Below are positions 15,736 through 21,874 of a DNA stretch of 64,000 nt, piece after piece. The stretch spans positions 35,362 to 99,361 of the forward strand of contig NZ_QVMP01000007.1 of the NCBI RefSeq assembly GCF_010501095.1, in the 5' to 3' direction. This DNA is from Dysgonomonas sp. 520. Its GTDB lineage: Bacteria > Bacteroidota > Bacteroidia > Bacteroidales > Dysgonomonadaceae. Under the pieces are notes generated by a model. The model saw only the letters and a list, made by a program, of their open reading frames with translations, was not told the DNA's origin and did not search any database. Positions within the stretch are counted from its first letter, which is position 1. The number at the start of each line of letters is the position of its first letter. The position numbers and the translations under genes are program-made.

Positions 15736-16593
15736 ATGAAAATTACATCAATTACGGGTGTTACTTCAATTGAGAATGTGAAGTGTTTTAAACCTATCTC
15801 AAAGGTTTTTATTAAAATGATTTATGATAAGTCTAAACAGACGGTAAATCATAGTGATCCAGATATACGTATTCGTCTTGTAGATGGCGCACAGGGGTCT
15901 AGTCGTGAAATTGTTCCTGAAATGAGTTTATCTATTCTATCGGAAATTGCTTCAAAATATGAGGGTTTTCAAAGACAATCTGGTCGTAGTGGTGCAGGGT
16001 ATTTACAAGCCTATTCGCTGTCTACTGTTATCATTGGTCAACAAATGGACGAAACAACTATTTCGGCTGTCGATCTATCAAATGACAAATACATCGACAT
16101 TGATTTGAGAAATTTGAATCCAGATGTAACTTACGAAATCTGGGGCTTTGAATCGCATATCATTAACCCGTTCGTACGTACTTACAAGAAATTCTATTTG
16201 TCTTCTGGTGAGATTGAAAAAACATTCTCTGTTGGTGAAAATGAGGTTCTTGTATATCCGATCGATGAGATCAAAGAGATACAGTTATATCCGTTAAATG
16301 GTGCTTCCTCTCCTGTTTACCGTCGTGAAGAATTGATTATTGACGAAGACGGGCGTAATGACTTAGTTTCTGTTGAGTTGGATGGTGATAATTTCTGTAC
16401 TGCTGGTGTCGGTGGTGATGGTGCTGGCGGTGAGGTTGCGACTCTACCTATCTTCTTCGGTTACTCAAAATGGGGTGTTATGTCGGTTGGTGATTTCAAG
16501 ACATTCGATGTTCGTAGAGATGACGGGTTAAAAACATTGACATTCTTGATGATCGACACTGTTCCGTCTGTTACGGTTGCTCCTGCTGTCTAA
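15736..16593 (+). CDS. Putative major capsid protein
   Basis: This 285-aa protein has no membrane segment. It is beta-rich with many aromatic and Asp/Gly turns, and a glycine-rich loop (GVGGDGAGGEVATLP) near residue 225. It is the only soluble, mid-size, acidic protein in the structural half, is preceded by a dedicated control region and followed by membrane proteins. That is the position of the capsid gene in membrane-containing phages. The length (285 aa) compares with the double beta-barrel capsid proteins of PM2 (about 270) and FLiP (about 300), and not with the 500-600 aa of microvirus F proteins. I cannot show a jelly-roll from the sequence alone; a structure prediction would decide. 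Confidence 0.6.
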   Translation: MKITSITGVTSIENVKCFKPISKVFIKMIYDKSKQTVNHSDPDIRIRLVDGAQGSSREIVPEMSLSILSEIASKYEGFQRQSGRSGAGYLQAYSLSTVIIGQQMDETTISAVDLSNDKYIDIDLRNLNPDVTYEIWGFESHIINPFVRTYKKFYLSSGEIEKTFSVGENEVLVYPIDEIKEIQLYPLNGASSPVYRREELIIDEDGRNDLVSVELDGDNFCTAGVGGDGAGGEVATLPIFFGYSKWGVMSVGDFKTFDVRRDDGLKTLTFLMIDTVPSVTVAPAV

Positions 16594-16619
16594 TTTATTA
16601 ATTTAAAAATCAAAAGATT

Positions 16620-17102
16620 ATGAGTTTTTTTAAAAAAGTTGGTAATGCTCTAGGCAAAGCAGCAAAAACAGTGACAAAGGTCACAGGTAAGGTATTGAAA
16701 ACTGCTGCTCCTGTTGCTGCTATGATACCGGGTATCGGTACTGCGGTTGCTGGTGCTGCCTCTGTTGTGGGTGAGGTTCTCTCTCCTACTAAACAAGAAG
16801 CAATTATAGAGGCTGTTCAAGATCAGGGAGTTGTTAAAGTTGATAAGATCGAAAATACGATTTTGCAAAACAATCCAAATATTGATTCTGCTACGCTGCA
16901 AGTTGCTACACAACAAATGACAAAAGCTGCTGTTGCTGCTGCTCCAGACGCAAAAGTGGATGATAGTAAGGCATTAACCGATATTCCGACTACAACAAAA
17001 ATAATACAGTGGGTAAAGTCGAATATTCTGCTTGTTGCGGGTGGAGCTGTCGCATTGTTCTTAGTATTAAAAGGCAAAGGCGGTCGTCGCCGTCGTTGGT
17101 AA
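16620..17102 (+). CDS. Glycine/alanine-rich putative virion membrane protein
   Basis: This is a 160-aa protein. A basic amphipathic start (MSFFKKVGNALGKAAKTVTK) leads into a small-residue hydrophobic segment (AAMIPGIGTAVAGAASVVG, about residues 33-52). A Gln/Asn-rich middle follows, then a clear C-terminal transmembrane helix (ILLVAGGAVALFLVL) and a very basic tail ending GGRRRRW. Glycine-zipper proteins of this kind are found in phage virions as pilot, minor or membrane proteins. It follows the putative capsid gene by 26 nt. Confidence 0.65.
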   Translation: MSFFKKVGNALGKAAKTVTKVTGKVLKTAAPVAAMIPGIGTAVAGAASVVGEVLSPTKQEAIIEAVQDQGVVKVDKIENTILQNNPNIDSATLQVATQQMTKAAVAAAPDAKVDDSKALTDIPTTTKIIQWVKSNILLVAGGAVALFLVLKGKGGRRRRW

Positions 17103-17125
17103 TAACAATTAAAAATTAAAATATT

Positions 17126-17566
17126 ATGGCAAAAAGAGATTATAATAATATGGTGATGGTTCCCGCTCAGTCTGTAAGGGGGCAATCATATATGCAGACG
17201 GGATATAATGGTGGGCGTCAATTTGTAAATCAGGCATTCAAAAAACACTCTGGTGCAAAGTTTGGTAAAGATAAAGATAATAGACACTATGTTACGGGGT
17301 GGAATTATAGCCGTAAACGGGGTTTGGTGGTTTTCGGTGCATTTGAATACAAAAATTCAAAAGAGGTTGAGAGTAAGCGCGGTAAAACATGGATTAATTT
17401 ATTTGTAACTGTTACGTATCGTGCTACAGGGCAGATTGTAAAAGCATCGGGCATGTATGATCTAGGAGAAAAAAGATTGTACATCAAGGATTTGGGTATG
17501 GTTGCGACTAATAGGGGTCGGGGCGGTTACTTCGGTAAAGGTGGTTATAGAATGACAATACGTTAA
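17126..17566 (+). CDS. Basic prophage structural-type protein (146 aa)
   Basis: This is a soluble and strongly basic protein with beta-strand-like alternation (TWINLFVTVTYRATGQIVKASGMY split over residues about 88-112) and a Gly/Arg-rich end (RGRGGYFGKGGYRMTIR). The positive charge suggests contact with nucleic acid or with acidic capsid or lipid surfaces. No family is recognised. It lies in the structural cluster 23 nt after the glycine-rich membrane protein. Confidence 0.65.
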   Translation: MAKRDYNNMVMVPAQSVRGQSYMQTGYNGGRQFVNQAFKKHSGAKFGKDKDNRHYVTGWNYSRKRGLVVFGAFEYKNSKEVESKRGKTWINLFVTVTYRATGQIVKASGMYDLGEKRLYIKDLGMVATNRGRGGYFGKGGYRMTIR

Positions 17567-17577
17567 AATAATTTGGT

Positions 17578-17724
17578 ATGAAAAAGATAGAATTAATTCC
17601 TAAAATCATGGAATTTGTCGATAAAATCGGAGATACGCTAAAAGTTGTACAAGCGTTTTTAAAAGGTTTTGAGACGTTCCAAAACGAGTTGAAAGGAGAT
17701 AACAACAATGGCTCGGAAAAGTAA
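17578..17724 (+). CDS. Small helical prophage protein (48 aa)
   Basis: This short amphipathic helical protein (KIMEFVDKIGDTLKVVQAFL in the first half) has a polar Asn-rich end. It starts 11 nt after the previous stop and overlaps the next gene by 17 nt in another frame, which supports its reality. No membrane segment is clear. The function is unknown. Confidence 0.55.
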   Translation: MKKIELIPKIMEFVDKIGDTLKVVQAFLKGFETFQNELKGDNNNGSEK

Positions 17725-17929
17725 AAATAACGGTGTTTTATGGGTGATTCTGTGTATTCTGGCTGCGTTCTTGTTGGGTATAAAAATCAAATCAGACGAA
17801 GATAAATTGAAACAAAAAGCGTTGGAAACTGCTGCGGGTATAGCTGTTGATACAGTAAAGTCTGAGGCTGCCGTAACAAAGGCTTGGTTTAACCAGTTAA
17901 CAAATACTTGGAAACAAATATGGTCTTAA
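17708..17929 (+). CDS. Small membrane protein (73 aa, prophage)
   Basis: A basic start (MARKSKNNG) is followed by one transmembrane helix (VLWVILCILAAFLLGI, residues about 10-25) and a charged helical tail (DEDKLKQKALETAAG and on) that could form a coiled segment outside or inside the membrane. It overlaps the preceding gene by 17 nt. The layout, a single anchor with a helical tail, suits a virion membrane protein or a spanin-like lysis factor; the sequence does not decide. Confidence 0.65.
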   Translation: MARKSKNNGVLWVILCILAAFLLGIKIKSDEDKLKQKALETAAGIAVDTVKSEAAVTKAWFNQLTNTWKQIWS

Positions 17930-17970
17930 AAGATTGTAGTTAGGTTATCACCTTAAAAAAAGAAAATCAA

Positions 17971-18090
17971 ATGTTTAACAATTTATTTAAAAATATTATT
18001 ATGGACAAAATTATTACGTTGATTAAGGACAATATATTAATAATCGGTGCTGCGGTTGCTGCTTATTTTCTTTTCATCAAAAAAAAATAG
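17971..18090 (+). CDS. Very small membrane protein (39 aa, prophage)
   Basis: One hydrophobic helix (ILIIGAAVAAYFLFI) is flanked by an amphipathic start and a KKK end. The motif aggttatcacctt stands 20 nt before the ATG and matches the sequence at 13756-13774 over 19 nt. The M15 peptidase gene follows after 2 nt, so a holin-like or virion membrane role is plausible. Confidence 0.55.
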   Translation: MFNNLFKNIIMDKIITLIKDNILIIGAAVAAYFLFIKKK

Positions 18091-18092
18091 TT

Positions 18093-18536
18093 ATGCAAAC
18101 TTCGAATACTCAAGTTAGTAGCAATTTTAAATTGTCGGAGTTCGAATACTCTGCTATTGCTGCAAGCAAAAAAATAGAAAACAGAGTTACCGACCCCATT
18201 GTATTAGAGTCTATTCGCAATCTTGTTTCAAAAGTATTGCAACCTCTAAGAGGTAAGGTAAATAAACCTGTTTATATTTCATCTGGATACCGAAGTTCAG
18301 AACTAAATAAAGCGGTTGGCGGTGCTGCTTCTAGTCAACACATGAAAGGTGAGGCGTCAGATATAAAAATCACGGGAATGTCATCTTATGATATAGCAAA
18401 CCTAGTCGTTAAAATGGGTTTGCCTTACGATCAATTGATATTATATCCTAGTTTCGTCCATGTGTCGACAAAGAGAGTCGGAACAAATCGAAATCAATTA
18501 TTGTATAATTCATCATATAACGGTAAAAGGCTATGA
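18093..18536 (+). CDS. M15-family peptidase, putative endolysin or virion lytic enzyme
   Basis: This 147-aa protein has the zinc carboxypeptidase pattern of peptidase M15 (VanY/L5-type). SGYRSSELNKAVGG near residue 64 is followed by SSQHMKGEASDI, with ligands His83 and Asp90, and by FVHVS with ligand His123. Enzymes of this type cut peptide bonds in peptidoglycan stems, usually D-Ala-linked. There is no signal peptide. The small membrane protein just upstream may give export, or the enzyme may be carried in the virion. It overlaps the next gene, also muralytic in type, by 4 nt (ATGA). Confidence 0.85.
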   Translation: MQTSNTQVSSNFKLSEFEYSAIAASKKIENRVTDPIVLESIRNLVSKVLQPLRGKVNKPVYISSGYRSSELNKAVGGAASSQHMKGEASDIKITGMSSYDIANLVVKMGLPYDQLILYPSFVHVSTKRVGTNRNQLLYNSSYNGKRL

Positions 18537-19072
18537 AAGATGATACAAAGAAATATCTAATTATTGGTGGTGCTGCTGCTGCGCTTCTACTATTTTCAAA
18601 GAAAAGTAAAGCGACAAATATTGTAGTAGAAACCCCGACGGGTGTACCTCGGGTTGTATCTATTACTCCGAGTAAGAGTAAGCGCAATAATCCTTTAAAT
18701 ATCCGTTATTCTGCTGCAAATGATTGGTTAGGTAAGGTTTCACAAGTGGGTGATTCTTTCGAGACATTTAAAACTCTGGAATACGGTATACGTGCGGGTG
18801 TAAAGAACTTGCAGACTTATTATAATAAATATGGTTTAACCACTATATCGGCTATAATAGGTCGATGGGCGCCTCCTACCGAAAATCTAACAGGTAAGTA
18901 TGTTGAGTTTGTTTGTGGAAAAATGAAGTTAAGTCCGTCAATGACTGTGAGATATGATGCTGATACTTTCTCTAAATTGGTTTCTGCTATGTCAGAAATG
19001 GAGCAAGGTCAAAACGGTATGGTTACGGTTTCGGAGGTCAAAGCGGTTATTAACAAATACAGTTTATTCTAG
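18533..19072 (+). CDS. Membrane-anchored P5-like phage structural/muralytic protein
   Basis: This 179-aa protein has an N-terminal membrane helix (LIIGGAAAALLLF, residues about 9-21). Residues about 51-130 match a pattern seen in phage virion proteins often named structural protein P5: RNNPLNIRYS, FETFKTLEYGIRAG, LQTYYNKYGL, then the strongly conserved IIGRWAPPTENLTGKYV. The domain resembles lysozyme-like peptidoglycan-binding or cleaving folds. A membrane anchor plus this domain suits a protein that opens the cell wall during entry from an internal-membrane virion. Paired with the M15 peptidase it would give two wall-cutting activities. Confidence 0.75.
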   Translation: MKDDTKKYLIIGGAAAALLLFSKKSKATNIVVETPTGVPRVVSITPSKSKRNNPLNIRYSAANDWLGKVSQVGDSFETFKTLEYGIRAGVKNLQTYYNKYGLTTISAIIGRWAPPTENLTGKYVEFVCGKMKLSPSMTVRYDADTFSKLVSAMSEMEQGQNGMVTVSEVKAVINKYSLF

Positions 19073-19084
19073 GTTATCAACAAA

Positions 19085-19108
19085 GGAGAGGTGTAGGCCT
19101 CTCCTTAT
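19085..19108 (+). terminator. Hairpin after the P5-like gene
   Basis: ggagagg (19085-19091) and cctctcc (19098-19104) form a perfect 7-bp stem with a 6-nt loop, followed by a weak T-rich tail. The motif aggttatca (19071-19079) comes just before, so this is a boundary between two gene blocks of the element. Confidence 0.6.
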
Positions 19109-19123
19109 TATCAAATTAAAAAT

Positions 19124-19558
19124 ATGCAAGCAATATTAATTTTTATACAAAAATATTGGAAACAGATCGCTTTAGGTTTTGGGGCGTTACTCTTGTGGCG
19201 TTGGGTTCGTGGTAATGGTGAAACTACTGTGAAACATGAATACAGTACACTAGGTGCAACTTTAAGCGATTCAAGGGCTAGGGCTTTGGCAGATTCTTTA
19301 TTTGCTGCTATGGCAGATATGGGAACGGATGTTGATGAAGTTATGAAAGTATATAATACTATTTGTGGAAATATAGGAGATGTGCGTAAAGTTTATAACT
19401 CTTTTGGCGTAAAGGCTTATGCTTCTTTCGGTTCTCCTGCTTGGTCTTGGATTCCGTCCAACCCTTTAAGTTTAAAAGGTTGGATAAAAGCGGAATTATC
19501 AGGTAACGACCATAACAAATGGATGGCGTTATTTACTGCTGCGGGTATAGATGTTTAA
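19124..19558 (+). CDS. Membrane-anchored annexin-repeat-like prophage protein
   Basis: This is a 144-aa protein. It has an N-terminal membrane segment (about residues 15-27, IALGFGALLLWRWV) and then a soluble helical domain. The stretch ADSLFAAMADMGTDVDEVMK followed by VYNTICG resembles the annexin repeat pattern (small helices with a MGTDE turn), and SLKGWIKAELSGNDHNKW could be a second half-repeat with the usual elSG turn. Annexin-like single repeats occur in some Bacteroidota phage proteins. The role is unknown; attachment to membrane or lipid would fit a membrane-containing virion. Confidence 0.6.
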   Translation: MQAILIFIQKYWKQIALGFGALLLWRWVRGNGETTVKHEYSTLGATLSDSRARALADSLFAAMADMGTDVDEVMKVYNTICGNIGDVRKVYNSFGVKAYASFGSPAWSWIPSNPLSLKGWIKAELSGNDHNKWMALFTAAGIDV

Positions 19559-19746
19559 ATTTTTCTGTACTTGTATTTAGCAATAATATAGCCTAAATAG
19601 AAACTTATGGTAGTCATATTTATTATTATTATTATGCCTAGTAAAGTATCTGTGTTTTGTTTACCATCTGCTAGGAGTGTAAAGCCTATATTTATGGCTA
19701 TTAATCCAACCCAGAATAAAATGTGTTTTATTGTTTCTTTGCTCAT
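19555..19746 (-). CDS. Opposite-strand two-helix membrane protein in the prophage
   Basis: This 63-aa protein has two hydrophobic helices (HILFWVGLIAINIGFTLLA and TLLGIIIIINMTTISFYLGY) and a basic C-terminus (AKYKYRKI). It is the only - strand gene in the element. Its stop overlaps the annexin-like gene by 4 nt and its start codon is 3 nt from the start of the next + strand gene. No competing + strand frame covers this stretch, and the charge pattern (positive end inside) is protein-like. A gene on the strand opposite to all others could be expressed in the lysogen, for example for superinfection exclusion. That is inference. Confidence 0.5.
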   Translation of the reverse strand: MSKETIKHILFWVGLIAINIGFTLLADGKQNTDTLLGIIIIINMTTISFYLGYIIAKYKYRKI

Positions 19747-19749
19747 TGT

Positions 19750-19944
19750 ATGTCAAATTATTTAATAAATATCTTAAGTGCGTTCTGTACTATTGAAATT
19801 TTCACTGAGATTGCGAAGATACAATTAATTAACAATATAGTTGATTTTTTAACTATGCTTTTTTTAGTTGTTGTGTCTCGTTTAATCTCCCGCCCTATCG
19901 AAAGGGCTTACAAAAAACTAATTGTCAAATTAAAGAAAAGTTAA
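19750..19944 (+). CDS. Small membrane protein (64 aa, prophage)
   Basis: One or two hydrophobic stretches (LINILSAFCTIEIF and IVDFLTMLFLVVVSRL) are followed by a basic tail (RPIERAYKKLIVKLKKS). The ATG at 19750 is used; the longer frame would start inside the opposite-strand gene. The product is likely a membrane protein of the virion or a lysis factor. It is followed by the last gene of the element after 4 nt. Confidence 0.6.
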   Translation: MSNYLINILSAFCTIEIFTEIAKIQLINNIVDFLTMLFLVVVSRLISRPIERAYKKLIVKLKKS

Positions 19945-19948
19945 AATT

Positions 19949-20308
19949 ATGAGTATATTAAGTGTTACTGAAAAAGGTTTAGACCTCTTAAAAGAAGAGG
20001 CTAGGCGTATACTTCAATGCAATAATGTGCATGTTGAGTTTGTTCAGGTTTCTTTTTTGGGGACGCATTCGTTATCCGAAAAAAAACAGGTCTATTTTAT
20101 TATTAATTTTACGCAAAATATTCGTTTATCTGATATAGTAGATTTATATGGATATTTAGGTGATAATGTTGTTTCTATTCTCTATTCTTCTGTTGAGGAA
20201 ACTGATCATATTTTTGGCAATTCATATGAGATAGGTGCTTTTTTTGATAAAATAGTGAATTATGAAAGTCTTATGACTTTTACAGCCTTAAAATTCACCG
20301 CTATATAA
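19949..20308 (+). CDS. Last prophage gene, unknown function (119 aa)
   Basis: This soluble, mildly acidic protein has a helical start (VTEKGLDLLKEEARRILQ) and a beta-rich middle (KKQVYFIINFTQNI). No motif is recognised. It is intact and ends 25 nt before a long hairpin (20334-20393) and 128 nt before the right att site. Confidence 0.65.
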   Translation: MSILSVTEKGLDLLKEEARRILQCNNVHVEFVQVSFLGTHSLSEKKQVYFIINFTQNIRLSDIVDLYGYLGDNVVSILYSSVEETDHIFGNSYEIGAFFDKIVNYESLMTFTALKFTAI

Positions 20309-20333
20309 GGGTGTTAAATTTAGATAGAATGTT

Positions 20334-20393
20334 GAAAAACAGCGTTTTAATATGTTGTTGAAAATATTTTAACATATTTGATTCGCTGTTTTC
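20334..20393. other. Long two-part hairpin near the right end of the prophage
   Basis: The outer stem aaaacagcg (20336-20344) pairs with cgctgtttt (20384-20392), and the inner stem aatatgtt (20349-20356) pairs with aacatatt (20371-20378) around a 14-nt loop. It is non-coding and inside the element. It could be a terminator, a packaging signal or a minus-strand origin of an ssDNA genome. Confidence 0.6.
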
Positions 20394-20436
20394 TATGTAA
20401 CTTGCTGATAATATGAGATTTTGCAATTAAACATAG

Positions 20437-20464
20437 TTAAAAGATATCGGTAATTATATAACAA
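20437..20464 (+). other. Right dif-like XerC/XerD attachment site (attR)
   Basis: Left arm ttaaaagatat, centre cggtaa, right arm ttatataacaa. The centre is identical to the left site and 23 of 28 positions agree. A copy of the left site's outer arm, attaaacata, also occurs at 20426-20435, out of register with the centre. Crossing over in the centre would rebuild a chromosomal dif from the left arm of attL and the right arm of attR. Confidence 0.75.
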
Positions 20465-20500
20465 AAAAGAAATTAACGTTTATTCTTTTGTATGTATATA

Positions 20501-20537
20501 AAAAATAAGGAGATAAAATATTTATCTCCTTATTTTT
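20501..20537. terminator. Bidirectional terminator beside the prophage
   Basis: A perfect 17-bp stem (20501-20517 with 20521-20537, core aaggagataaa) ends in a 3-nt loop and has A/T-rich flanks. It lies 20 bp downstream of the TPR gene (- strand) and shields it from the prophage. Confidence 0.85.
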
Positions 20538-20556
20538 TATTATTAATATGCTCTTC

Positions 20557-21843
20557 TTATTCAGCTCCACCGCTGAGGCCTTCTAATTCTGTCGAAATAA
20601 CATCATATTCAGGCATATTAAGATTATAATATGCATTCCTCAAAAGAACCAATACTTGTTTCTTTTCATCAACAGAAGCATTTCTATTGTTTAATAGAGT
20701 TCTTAGTGATTCCAATAAAGGTATTGATTTCTTATACAAATCATCTGCTTTAGCATCCAACTCAGTTTGAGTTCTTCTGTTTGTTTGCAGAGCTTCTGAT
20801 TTTAAGTTTTGAGCTTGAAGCATATAGTTACGAGCCAAGCCTTCTAATGCTCTTTCACATTTACTATCTGCTGTTATTGCTGCAGTATAATATTCTGTTG
20901 CTTTTTCATAATCTTGTCTAGTTGCATAAATCGAAGCTTTTACACTTTCAAAGTCACAAGTGTTGGCCGGATCATTTTTTATAGCTTCGTCAAGGTACAA
21001 TAAAGCATCATCTAATCTATTTGCCTTAATATACTCATTTATCAAGTTTGGTATAAAATAAGTACTCTTAGGAAATTTTTTTGCTCCGTCCTGCAATGCC
21101 TGAGTAAATGCTATGGAATCATTATTTTTCTTGTATTCATCAGCAATCAACTCATATACTTCCCTCAATTCATATACATTGTTTTCGATGAATGGCTCTT
21201 CTGTTATACGTTTAAGCATAGCCAACGCACGATCTGTTTCTTTTGCGTTAATAGCTGATATTGCCGCATAATATTTAACTTCTTGAATAGCCGTGTCTTG
21301 TTTTGCAAAAAATTCCTTATCACTCTTATTGTTGAACATTTCAAGACTTGGAATATTCCAATAAATTTCGAAAAAGTCGGCAGCAGTTTTCGATTCTTTG
21401 TTGTTTAGATTTATTATACCACCATTTCTAAAGTATGGATACGCAAATTTCAATTTAGCTGCTATATCTTTTCTTACTTTATTTTTTATCTTACCTTTTT
21501 CGTCCGGTTGTTCAGCTAATTCGTCCGCCTTAATATATGGCGCATAAGAAGCTAAAAGTCCTGAATACATTTTCTTTTCATCAACAGTCTTTTTGGTTAC
21601 CAAACTTGTCATTTCAACTTCAACTTCATTATTGAATTGATCATATTCGATATCACCAGCCAATTTCCAAGTGTCGGGAAGATTTGCTGTCTCTGGATTC
21701 TCTAATGCAGGTTTAATTATAGTTCTTGCTTCGGAATATTCTTTTGAGTTCATCGCGCTCTTGGCTTTTTTCACCACATCTTTCTGAGCAAAAGCACAAC
21801 CTACAAGCATACATAATGTTGCTGAAATCATTAATCTTTTCAT
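20557..21843 (-). CDS. Exported tetratricopeptide-repeat protein
   Basis: This 428-aa protein has a signal peptide ending about AFAQ. LVGC near residue 15 could alternatively be read as a lipobox. The body is helical with several TPR-like units, for example RLDDALLYLDEAIKNDPAN, then DYEKATEYYTAAITADSKCE and ALEGLARNYMLQAQ. Such proteins act as periplasmic scaffolds; the partner is unknown. It follows gyrA by 31 nt on the same strand, so both probably share a transcript. Confidence 0.85.
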   Translation of the reverse strand: MKRLMISATLCMLVGCAFAQKDVVKKAKSAMNSKEYSEARTIIKPALENPETANLPDTWKLAGDIEYDQFNNEVEVEMTSLVTKKTVDEKKMYSGLLASYAPYIKADELAEQPDEKGKIKNKVRKDIAAKLKFAYPYFRNGGIINLNNKESKTAADFFEIYWNIPSLEMFNNKSDKEFFAKQDTAIQEVKYYAAISAINAKETDRALAMLKRITEEPFIENNVYELREVYELIADEYKKNNDSIAFTQALQDGAKKFPKSTYFIPNLINEYIKANRLDDALLYLDEAIKNDPANTCDFESVKASIYATRQDYEKATEYYTAAITADSKCERALEGLARNYMLQAQNLKSEALQTNRRTQTELDAKADDLYKKSIPLLESLRTLLNNRNASVDEKKQVLVLLRNAYYNLNMPEYDVISTELEGLSGGAE

Positions 21844-21874
21844 CTCAATTTCTTATTATTTAAAGGTTACTTTA

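Larger units (their letters stand above)
12322..20464 (+). mobile_element. Dif-integrated prophage of a small, probably ssDNA phage (FLiP-like style)
   Basis: The element lies between two dif-like sites and measures 8115 bp from centre to centre, as a circle would. It contains about 22 short, closely packed genes, 21 of them on the + strand: HUH Rep, putative capsid protein, a glycine-rich membrane protein, many small membrane proteins, an M15 peptidase and a P5-like muralytic protein. No tyrosine or serine integrase, terminase, portal, tail, Zot-like ATPase or 500-aa microvirus capsid is present. Size, Rep type and gene style fit icosahedral ssDNA phages of Bacteroidota such as FLiP (about 9.2 kb, internal membrane). 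Host Xer recombinases are the likely integration machinery, as known for CTX-type inoviruses and Bacteroidota microvirus prophages. All genes look intact. Confidence 0.8.

Noticed and set aside
12413-20308. Microviridae or Inoviridae identity of the prophage
   Set aside because: No 500-600 aa microvirus capsid or DNA pilot pair, and no Zot/p1 ATPase or typical filamentous coat and adsorption genes; Rep type alone does not decide.
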